Assembly (NCBI GenBank): GCA_003218615.1
Contig: QHOD01000286.1
Location: 1-5,067 of the forward strand
Length of the DNA: 5,067 nucleotides
Source: Verrucomicrobiota bacterium
Lineage (GTDB): Bacteria; Verrucomicrobiota; Verrucomicrobiia; Chthoniobacterales; UBA10450
Direction: 5' to 3'
Positions 1 to 4,871 of the stretch are shown piece by piece. The position numbers and the translations under genes are program-made. Position 1 is the stretch's first letter. Every line of letters begins with the position of its first letter. The notes below the pieces were generated by a model, which did no database searches, was not told the DNA's origin, and saw only the letters and a list, made by a program, of their open reading frames with translations.

Positions 1-1761
1 CTTGGAAATGAATTCGGTGATTCTTGCCTTCATGAGCTCGAAATTGTCCCGCAATAAAAGTGCATCCGGACTCACTTCGATCACTTCTCCACTTTCAATC
101 AAAAAGCGGAGAACATGCTGCGCGTGTCGATCCGGTTCGATCTCGCGCCGCGGCGGAGGATCGAACGGTTTATGCGAGAGCGATTCGCGGATCCTTCTCT
201 CAACTGGTTCGAGGTCGGCCGGCAACACCGGCCGATGAGAAGTCCGGGCTATCGCCGAACCTTTGCGGACAAAATCGGCTGCGCACAGCTCCGCAATAAG
301 CGCTTCGAAAACTTCTTTCGGCTGATCGCGCAACGCAGCGCGCAGCTCGTTCAAATCAAGACCAAGACGTTCCGGATTCTCTTTGTGTGCGTTGTCAATC
401 AACCCGATCGCCTGGTTGCGCAGATTCTTCCAAAACTCTCCATCCGCCGTAGCTTGGTCGCAGAGCACAATTTCGTTATCACGTTGCAGCCGCATTAGCG
501 CGTTGGAGATTTCAGCGGCGCTAAAGTGCGATTTGTTCAAGAGCGTTCTTACCGGTACAAATCCGCGCAGTCCAATTTCAGAACGAACGCAAAGATCAAC
601 GTCATCCGGAGCGGTCGCGTGCATTGACAATAATTCTAGCTGCGCTGCGCCGCGAACATTTGTGCCGTCCGGATCAAGCACGACACCGCCGGCGATGGTG
701 TGTTGTTCCGACGCATCGCGAACGACAAACCGGTCTCCGACGAATGCGAAAATCGGAGATGCAAGCTTCAATCGCGCTGTCGTTTTTTCGCCGGGCTCCA
801 GTGTCTTGGTTTCAACCAAAGTGACCCGCGCTGTCACTCGCAATGTGCCGTGATGCAGATAAACAGAGCTTCCATTCTTAAGCGGGCGAGCAGCCGGTTG
901 TTTGACGCGGAGTCGCGTCGATCTTTCCATCTGGGCGACAATAGTCGAGCTCCCCACAAGATCGCTGTCGGTGATCACGTCACCGCGCTTGATCTGATCG
1001 ATTGCGACATCGGGCAGATTAAGAGCTGTGCGCATGCCAGGCTGTGCACAGTCTAGTTCTACACCGTGGCTTTGAATCGAACGGGTCCGCGCCTTCAATT
1101 TTTGCGGTTGCACAATGATGCTCTGGCCACGGTGAAATCCGCCACCAGTTAAAGTTCCCGTGACGACCGTTCCAATTCCGCGCAATGTGAATACGCGATC
1201 GATAAACAATCGCGGCTTCCCAAAATCGCGCTGTGGATGCATTACTGCGAGCTCCGATGCGATCGCACTCTTTAGATTTTCAATTCCCTCGCCGGTGCGG
1301 ACAGACGTTGGAACAATAGGCGATTCGGCAAACACGGTCCCGTGAAGTTGAATTCGAATTTGTTCAGTGGCGCTATCAATCCTTCCCAAATCGCTTTTCG
1401 CGAGCGCGATCACGGCGCGTTTAACACCGAGATACGTGAGAATTTGCAAATGCTCTTCCGTTTGCGGCATCCAGCCGTCATCGGCCGCAACGACAAGAAC
1501 CGCGAGGTCAATCGAGCCGACGCCCGCGATCATGTTCCGGACGAAATCCTCGTGGCCGGGCACATCCACAATGCCTGCGTGAATTTTGTCGCCGTTCGGC
1601 GCGACCAAATTTAATTCGGCGAAACCGAGGTCAATCGTGATCTGTCTGGCTTTTTCTTCGGGAAGGCGGTCGGGATCAGTCCCAGTGAGCGCTTTGACCA
1701 ACGCGCTCTTGCCGTGATCGACGTGACCAGCCGTCGCAAGAATGAAATGACGAGTGGTCAC
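1..1761 (-). CDS. selB: SelB, selenocysteine-specific translation elongation factor (3' end cut by window edge)
   Basis: SelB is an EF-Tu-like GTPase that carries Sec-tRNA-Sec to the ribosome and binds the SECIS hairpin of selenoprotein mRNAs. The frame is open for 587 codons, from a GTG at 1759-1761 to the window edge. E. coli SelB has about 614 residues, so only the extreme C-terminus should be missing. Visible GTPase motifs are the P-loop GHVDHGKS at residues 12-19, the switch I segment ITIDLGFA at about 41-48, and DVPGHE at 66-71. A GVGSIDLAVLVVAADDG stretch follows, then AKSD in place of the usual N/TKxD. The domain II signature LRGIGTVVTGTLTGG is clear. The C-terminal third resembles the winged-helix repeats that bind SECIS RNA (for example RGFVPVRTLLNKSHFSAAE and LRFLIESGEVIEV). 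Gln40 sits just before the ITID motif, where many SelBs have Gly. The start overlaps the selA stop as GTGA and has no clear Shine-Dalgarno site, so translational coupling to selA is likely. The identification is secure. Confidence 0.96.
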   Translation of the reverse strand, partial: MTTRHFILATAGHVDHGKSALVKALTGTDPDRLPEEKARQITIDLGFAELNLVAPNGDKIHAGIVDVPGHEDFVRNMIAGVGSIDLAVLVVAADDGWMPQTEEHLQILTYLGVKRAVIALAKSDLGRIDSATEQIRIQLHGTVFAESPIVPTSVRTGEGIENLKSAIASELAVMHPQRDFGKPRLFIDRVFTLRGIGTVVTGTLTGGGFHRGQSIIVQPQKLKARTRSIQSHGVELDCAQPGMRTALNLPDVAIDQIKRGDVITDSDLVGSSTIVAQMERSTRLRVKQPAARPLKNGSSVYLHHGTLRVTARVTLVETKTLEPGEKTTARLKLASPIFAFVGDRFVVRDASEQHTIAGGVVLDPDGTNVRGAAQLELLSMHATAPDDVDLCVRSEIGLRGFVPVRTLLNKSHFSAAEISNALMRLQRDNEIVLCDQATADGEFWKNLRNQAIGLIDNAHKENPERLGLDLNELRAALRDQPKEVFEALIAELCAADFVRKGSAIARTSHRPVLPADLEPVERRIRESLSHKPFDPPPRREIEPDRHAQHVLRFLIESGEVIEVSPDALLLRDNFELMKARITEFISK

Positions 1762-3125
1762 TTCGTGCACGCGACGCAAATGGCATCGACCACCAGATCG
1801 TCCTGTTGCGGAAAAATCGTGCGCAGATCGAGTTTGAATTGGTCGTCCGCAATATAACCGATCACTGGAGGATTTGAGGCGCGGAGACGCCTGGCAAAAT
1901 CGGCCAGCGAACAATTCTCCGGAATAATATCGATTGTAAACGACGACATTGTTGACCTTGGCAAAGTGCCACCGCCGACTTTGGCTCTGCCGCGACCAAT
2001 TGCGATTCGTCCCGGCAAGCCCTCCAGCCGGCCGGCAATGGCTGTGGCTCGACCGCGCAATTCATCTTCGGAGACTTGCAAAAGGGCAATCGCAGAGACT
2101 CCAGGTGTCGATTGATTGAGATGAAGATCGACGGTCGCTTGAAGCGCTGCGAAAACCAGTTTGTCGCAGCGCAACGCGCGAAATAACGGTTCGCGTTTCA
2201 ACGCGGCGACGAATCGTTTCTTTCCGGCGATGACTCCCGCCTGCGGGCCACCGAATAATTTATCACCGCTGAAGCAAACAAGATCGGCGCCATCCTTCAG
2301 CACTTCCACCGGCGTTCGTTCATGCTCGACGATTCCCAGTGTTTCGGTTGCAACGACTGCGCCACTTCCCAAATCCTCGGCAAAGGGAATCCGTTTTTTT
2401 CGCGCCAACTCAGCGATAGCTGCCGAAGAAGGCGATTCAACAAAACCGCTCATGAAAAAATTGCTGCGATGAACTTTAAGAACGAGAGCCGTATTTCGCC
2501 CAATCGCTTTCGCGTAATCGTTGAGCGTGGTCTTATTTGTTGCGCCGATCTCGTGCAACTTCGCTCCGGCCGCCTCGATTATCTCGCCGACGCGGAACCC
2601 GCCGCCGATTTGCACCATTTCGCCGCGCGAGATGACGATTTCCGGTTTGTCCCCGGTGAAATGGCGGACGATTAGTACCAACGCCGCCGCGCAATTATTG
2701 ACGATTGTCGCCGATTCGGCTCCGCAAAGCAGCGCCAGCGCATTCTCGATGTAAGCACCGCGCCGGCCGCGCTCACCGGTCGCCAGATCGTATTCAAGAT
2801 TGGAATAGGCTGGGCCGATCTCGTTCAGCGCGCGGATCGCTTCCGGCGCAAGCGGCGCACGCCCAAAATTCGTGTGAATGACAATTCCGGTTCCGTTGAT
2901 GATCGGCTGAAGCCGGCTGGCGTGAAGTTCCCCAAGGGAACGGCGGAGAAGATCGACAATCGATTCAAGGTCTGGAATGTCCGCTTTTGCTCGAATTTTC
3001 GAAAGTTCGCGACGGACAAGATCGACAATCATCACTCGCGGCAAATCGTAATGGCCGAGCGCCTCAAGGACCTTGTTTACCGCGGGAATCTCCCGGCGGG
3101 CGCTCGATTTTACCTGGTCGTGCAT
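1758..3125 (-). CDS. selA: SelA, L-seryl-tRNA(Sec) selenium transferase (bacterial Sec synthase)
   Basis: SelA is a PLP-dependent enzyme that converts Ser-tRNA-Sec to Sec-tRNA-Sec using selenophosphate. In characterised bacteria it is a cytosolic homodecamer. With the ATG at 3123-3125 the product has 455 residues, close to the 463 of E. coli. Family blocks appear in order: INGTGIVIHTNFGRAPL (about 76-92), GRRGAYIENALALL, ISRGEMVQIGGGFR (about 165-178), GATNKTTLNDYAKAIG, VHRSNFFMSGF (about 218-228), AEDLGSG (Asp about 251) and the PLP-lysine motif SGDKLFGGPQAG with Lys289. A VGGGTLPRSTMSS block lies near the C-terminus. A TTG at 3179 would add 18 basic, unconserved-looking residues and overlap selD by 70 nt, so I prefer the ATG. 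That ATG overlaps the selD end by 16 nt and has no convincing Shine-Dalgarno site, which suggests coupled translation. The stop overlaps the selB GTG. Confidence 0.96.
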   Translation of the reverse strand: MHDQVKSSARREIPAVNKVLEALGHYDLPRVMIVDLVRRELSKIRAKADIPDLESIVDLLRRSLGELHASRLQPIINGTGIVIHTNFGRAPLAPEAIRALNEIGPAYSNLEYDLATGERGRRGAYIENALALLCGAESATIVNNCAAALVLIVRHFTGDKPEIVISRGEMVQIGGGFRVGEIIEAAGAKLHEIGATNKTTLNDYAKAIGRNTALVLKVHRSNFFMSGFVESPSSAAIAELARKKRIPFAEDLGSGAVVATETLGIVEHERTPVEVLKDGADLVCFSGDKLFGGPQAGVIAGKKRFVAALKREPLFRALRCDKLVFAALQATVDLHLNQSTPGVSAIALLQVSEDELRGRATAIAGRLEGLPGRIAIGRGRAKVGGGTLPRSTMSSFTIDIIPENCSLADFARRLRASNPPVIGYIADDQFKLDLRTIFPQQDDLVVDAICVACTK

Positions 3126-4168
3126 ATCAACGGACGGCGACGTCGTCGAGGGACAATTTTTCCGATGACGGCGGCGCAAGGAGTGCGCGTTTTCCGCAAA
3201 ATGTTCAGCACTTTCTCCAGCCTGGCTTCGGCTACACAGAGCAGTAATCCGCCGCTGGTCTGCGCGTCAGTCAAAAGAATTCTGCGCGTCTCGTCCGTGC
3301 TTTGCCAGTCGACCAGGACAGTCGTGGCGTAAAGATTTTGGCGGCTCCCTTCGGGGACGCAGCCCTGTTCGATCAGATCGCCGATCTCATTGCTAATCAT
3401 CGGCACCGCGGTTGGATCGACATCGGCGGACACGCGACTGGCGCGGCAGAGCGAAATCAGATGCCCCATCAGTCCGTAACCGGTCACATCGGTGGCTGCG
3501 CGGACAAGACGAAGCTCCGCAAGTTCGGCGCCTACGGTATTAATCTTCGACATAAGGTCGACGATTTTTTTCCGAAGCGCGCGGGAAGCGAATCCGCGCT
3601 TGATCGCGGTAGTGGCGATGCCGGTGCCGAGCGGTTTGGTTAAAACCAGCAGATCGCCCGGGCGCGCGTTTGCATTTGTGGTGACGTGGCGAAGATCGAC
3701 AATTCCGGTGACGGCCAGACCGTAAATCGGTTCGGGATTACGAATGGAATGGCCGCCGACAAGCGCGCATCCCACCTCGGCCGCCTTGGCCATGCCGCCG
3801 CGCAAAATGGAAGAAATCACTCTTGGTCGAATGAGATCAGCCGGGAAACCAATGATGTTGAGCGCGGTCAACGGGCGTCCGCCCATGGCAAAGATGTCGG
3901 AAAGCGAGTTGGCCGCGGCGATTTGCCCATAGGAAAACGGGTCGTCCACAATAGGTGTGAAAAAATCAACGGTCTGCACAAGAGCGCGATGTCGATCCAG
4001 GCGATAAACACCGGCATCGTCGAACGTGTTCGAGTTCACGATTACCCTTCGGTCCAGGGAAATTGGAAGCTGCGGCAAAACTTGTCGCAGGGCCTGTTGG
4101 CTCAATTTGGAAGCTCACCCGGCACACGATGAAAGCGAAGTGAGTTTGCGAATTTGCTCACGCGACAT
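3110..4168 (-). CDS. selD: SelD, selenide water dikinase (selenophosphate synthetase), a selenoprotein with Sec18
   Basis: SelD makes selenophosphate from selenide and ATP, the selenium donor for SelA. Read from the ATG at 4166-4168 with the in-frame UGA (4115-4117) as Sec, the product has 352 residues. Its N-terminus ends ...LTSLSSCAG-U18-ASKLSQQALRQVL. U18 aligns with catalytic Cys17 of E. coli SelD, and Lys21 with its Lys20; Cys15 forms a CxxU pair with U18. Other family motifs follow: NTFDDAGVY (Asp51), QTVDFFTPIVDDP (Asp68), AAANSLSDIFAMGG (Asn87, Asp91), GGHSIRNPEPIYGLAVTG (about 138), LVLTKPLGTG, TDVTGYGLMGHL (Asp227) and LTDAQTSGGLL. The ATG follows GGGGGTGA with a 5-nt spacer. Treating UGA as a stop would leave 17 codons and force a TTG restart at 4105 that lacks the catalytic residue. 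The gene lies 107 nt downstream of tRNA-Sec and overlaps selA. Confidence 0.95.
4078..4108 (-). promoter_or_regulatory. Candidate bacterial SECIS hairpin in selD
   Basis: Starting 7 nt after the UGA, AAAUUG (4103-4108) can pair with CAA-g-UUU (4078-4084, one bulged G). Inside it a CAG/CUG mini-stem (4094-4096 with 4088-4090) closes a GCC loop about 22-24 nt after the UGA. A G at the start of an apical loop in that distance range fits the usual bacterial SECIS pattern. The helices are short and interrupted, and a GCC-AACA-GGC fold competes, so the exact structure is uncertain. I drew this by eye without an energy calculation. Confidence 0.4.
4115..4117 (-). other. In-frame UGA read as selenocysteine (SelD Sec18)
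   Basis: The TGA lies 51 nt after the selD ATG and in the same frame as the rest of the gene. It falls exactly where SelD proteins carry the catalytic Cys or Sec, between CAG and ASK. The family alternates between Cys and Sec here. Recoding is inferred from the motif, the continuous downstream homology, and the presence of selA, selB and selC in the same cluster. Confidence 0.93.
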
Positions 4169-4173
4169 CTGGT

Positions 4174-4181
4174 TCACCCCC
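4174..4181 (-). promoter_or_regulatory. Shine-Dalgarno site that fixes the selD start
   Basis: GGGGGTGA closely matches the anti-SD complement GGAGGTGA and lies 5 nt before the ATG at 4166-4168. It supports initiation upstream of the in-frame UGA rather than at an internal TTG after it. Confidence 0.7.
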
Positions 4182-4185
4182 TCTC

Positions 4186-4213
4186 TCGATGTTCGATGTT
4201 TGATGTTTGATTC
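4186..4213. repeat. Degenerate heptamer tandem repeat
   Basis: On the + strand four 7-nt units run in a row: TCGATGT, TCGATGT, TTGATGT, TTGATTC. They lie between tRNA-Sec and selD, just upstream of the selD ribosome binding site. A related inverted match CGAACATCAAAC is at 4397-4408, on the other side of tRNA-Sec. No coding function is visible. Confidence 0.6.
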
Positions 4214-4236
4214 GATCAGCGGCGCATATTTGCGGC

Positions 4237-4262
4237 CAATCGAAAATCGGCAATCGAAAATC
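4237..4262. repeat. 12-nt direct repeat, two copies
   Basis: CAATCGAAAATC occurs at 4237-4248 and again at 4251-4262, separated by GG. The pair sits just 3' of tRNA-Sec in transcription order. It has the same low-complexity character as the nearby heptamer repeat. Confidence 0.7.
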
Positions 4263-4264
4263 AA

Positions 4265-4306
4265 AAAGGGCGAGGCGGAGAGGGCAGGAATCGAACCTAC
4301 CTCGCC
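4265..4306 (-). terminator. Weak possible terminator formed by the tRNA-Sec 3' half and its trailer
   Basis: GGCGAGG (4300-4306, the end of the extra arm and start of the T stem) is perfectly complementary to CCTCGCC (4269-4275), directly after G73 of the tRNA. CTTTTTGATTTT follows. If formed, this 7-bp stem would compete with the tRNA fold and could reduce readthrough into selD. The loop is long (24 nt), so it may be only a coincidence. Confidence 0.2.
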
Positions 4307-4366
4307 ACTTGCGCAGCGACGACGGTTTTGAAGACCGCGAAGGCCACCAGGCACCCTTCACTCTCC
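4276..4366 (-). tRNA. selC: tRNA-Sec (anticodon UCA), with a bulged 12-bp acceptor/T branch
   Basis: This 91-nt gene encodes the tRNA that is charged with serine, converted to Sec by SelA and delivered by SelB. The anticodon loop CUUCAAA (4327-4333) carries UCA (4329-4331) on a 5-bp stem GCGGU/ACCGU. The extra arm is long, UCGCUGC-GCAA-GUGGCGA (4302-4319), with 7 pairs and a GCAA tetraloop. The T arm is GUAGG-UUCGAUU-CCUGC. The 5' end GGAGAG pairs with CUCUCC, G73 follows, and CCT stands where CCA would be, so CCA must be added after transcription. Two oddities stand out. The 3' acceptor strand has 7 nt, not 8, leaving U7 bulged or opposite C. The Sec-type 6-bp D stem GGGUGC/GCCUUC has two G-U pairs and a U-C mismatch. 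The extra arm, UCA anticodon and sel neighbours make the identity secure. Confidence 0.95.
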
Positions 4367-4440
4367 AGGAAAATGCCAACGCCGAACGCCCAACAACGAA
4401 CATCAAACTTCCAACTGAAGGGAAGGATAGAAGCGATCGA

Positions 4441-4677
4441 TTACTTGATCTTTTTGATCGCGCTGACGATGGCGTCGAAATCCGGCCAATCGCCGGTGTT
4501 GAGTTTGGAATGGAGGAGTTTGTCATTGGCGCGAATCTCGAAAGCGCCGCCGCTTGAGGGAACCAGCGTTAGCGATTTGATACGCTCGCCGAGCTCAAGA
4601 ATCTTGGTCGCCAAACTGACGGCCTTCGGCGTGTAGTTTCAAACCACGCAGTATTCGATCGACACTTCGGCTTTCAC
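4441..4677 (-). CDS. SelW/Rdx-family selenoprotein (CxxU thioredoxin-like, Sec13)
   Basis: This is a 78-residue protein once the in-frame UGA at 4639-4641 is read as Sec. It begins VKAEVSIEYCVV-U-NYTPKAVS, with CVVU at residues 10-13. That is the beta-strand plus CxxU redox motif of the SelW/SelT/SelH (Rdx) family. The family's other marks follow: an amphipathic helix (AVSLATKILELGERI), LTLVPSSGGAFEIR at 36-49, and a C-terminal TGDWPDFDAIVSAIKK. The length is typical of small SelW-like proteins. They are thought to act in thiol redox chemistry; the bacterial substrate is unknown, so I give no symbol. The GTG start lies 7 nt after AAGGAG; the TTG just before it is an alternative start. The TAA stop is 74 nt before the tRNA-Sec 5' end. 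Without recoding the gene would be a 12-codon fragment and is easily missed. Confidence 0.93.
4609..4631 (-). promoter_or_regulatory. Bacterial SECIS hairpin in the SelW-like gene
   Basis: Seven nt after the UGA, CGCCGAA (4625-4631) pairs with UUUGGCG (4609-4615). This gives 7 continuous pairs including one G-U, closing a 9-nt loop GGCCGUCAG (4616-4624). The loop begins 15 nt after the UGA with two Gs. Distance, size and loop-start G agree with known bacterial SECIS elements bound by the C-terminal domain of SelB. It lies inside the reading frame, as expected in bacteria. Confidence 0.75.
4639..4641 (-). other. In-frame UGA read as selenocysteine (SelW-like Sec13)
   Basis: The TGA is codon 13, in frame with 12 codons before it and 65 sense codons plus TAA after it. 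It occupies the second redox position of a CxxC/CxxU motif. Homology continues on both sides, and a well-placed hairpin follows. Confidence 0.93.
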
Positions 4678-4684
4678 CAACGAG

Positions 4685-4690
4685 CTCCTT
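4685..4690 (-). promoter_or_regulatory. Shine-Dalgarno site for the SelW-like gene
   Basis: AAGGAG lies 7 nt before the GTG start at 4675-4677. It supports translation beginning just upstream of the CxxU motif and argues that the short leader before the UGA is real coding sequence. Confidence 0.7.
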
Positions 4691-4700
4691 TCCAAGCTGA

Positions 4701-4729
4701 ACCGTATCGATGCGAAGAAAGCCGGTCAA
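4701..4729 (-). promoter_or_regulatory. Possible sigma70-type promoter for the sel cluster
   Basis: TTGACC (4724-4729) and TACGGT (4701-4706) are separated by exactly 17 nt. The -35 box is good and the -10 box is poor. A transcript from it would start about 10 nt or less before the AAGGAG of the SelW-like gene and could run through tRNA-Sec, selD, selA and selB. This is a pattern match only. Confidence 0.3.
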
Positions 4730-4736
4730 GAAATGT

Positions 4737-4832
4737 AACGGCGGCTGCCCGTGCCCCGAATCCTCCTGCTCGCGGAACCCCTCAGAACGCGAAAGCTTTT
4801 GGACTTCAGAATGGGTCAGCCGCCGTTTTTTT
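4737..4832 (+). other. Long nested inverted repeat ending in a T7 tract: candidate structured RNA, terminator or repeat element
   Basis: AACGGCGGCTG (4737-4747) is perfectly complementary to CAGCCGCCGTT (4817-4827), and seven T's (4826-4832) close it on the + strand. The interior nests further: CC/GG beyond one mismatch, GAATCC with GGA-c-TTC, and GCTCGCG with CGCG-aa-AGC around a loop GAACCCCTCAGAA. The result is a rod of about 90 nt with internal loops. On the + strand it looks like a small RNA ending in its own terminator. On the minus strand it could help end transcription of the outer-membrane gene, though the following ACATTTCTT is a weak U tract. GTGCCC (4751-4756) could also pair with GGGCAC (4834-4839), giving a competing fold. 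I could not match it to a named RNA family. Confidence 0.45.
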
Positions 4833-4871
4833 AGGGCACCCCTATTAAGCGCGCCTCTGCAAAAGCATGGT

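Noticed and set aside
2..1614. Several open + strand frames over the left third
   Set aside because: They lie antisense to the continuous selB frame, overlap each other, have no recognisable motifs, and are expected in GC-rich coding DNA.
3110..3179. selA starting at the TTG at 3179
   Set aside because: It adds 18 Arg-rich residues that do not resemble a SelA N-terminus and extends the overlap with selD to 70 nt; the ATG at 3123-3125 gives the normal length.
3110..4105. selD starting at the TTG after the UGA
   Set aside because: It would lose the catalytic CAGU-ASK segment and has no ribosome site; the ATG at 4166-4168 has a good one.
4115..4117. selD as a pseudogene with a nonsense mutation
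   Set aside because: The stop sits exactly at the Cys/Sec catalytic site, the rest of the gene is intact, and the full Sec machinery is encoded alongside.
2161..4132. Open + strand frames of 77-152 codons over selA and selD
   Set aside because: They are antisense shadows; the minus-strand frames carry unmistakable SelA and SelD motifs.
4115..4354. 79-codon minus-strand frame ending at the selD UGA
   Set aside because: Its first part lies across tRNA-Sec and the repeats; only its last 17 codons are real, as the selD N-terminus.
4158..4557. Frames on both strands over tRNA-Sec and the SelW-like 3' half
   Set aside because: They translate the tRNA and repeats and conflict with the recoded SelW-like frame.
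4737..4832. Small SRP (4.5S) RNA, suggested by the rod shape and size
   Set aside because: The conserved GGAAGGnAGCAGCC-type SRP domain is absent on both strands.
4737..4832. Cobalamin-type riboswitch, suggested by GAGCAGGAGGATTC on the minus strand
   Set aside because: No GCCACTG B12 box or other required elements are present, and no B12 gene lies nearby.
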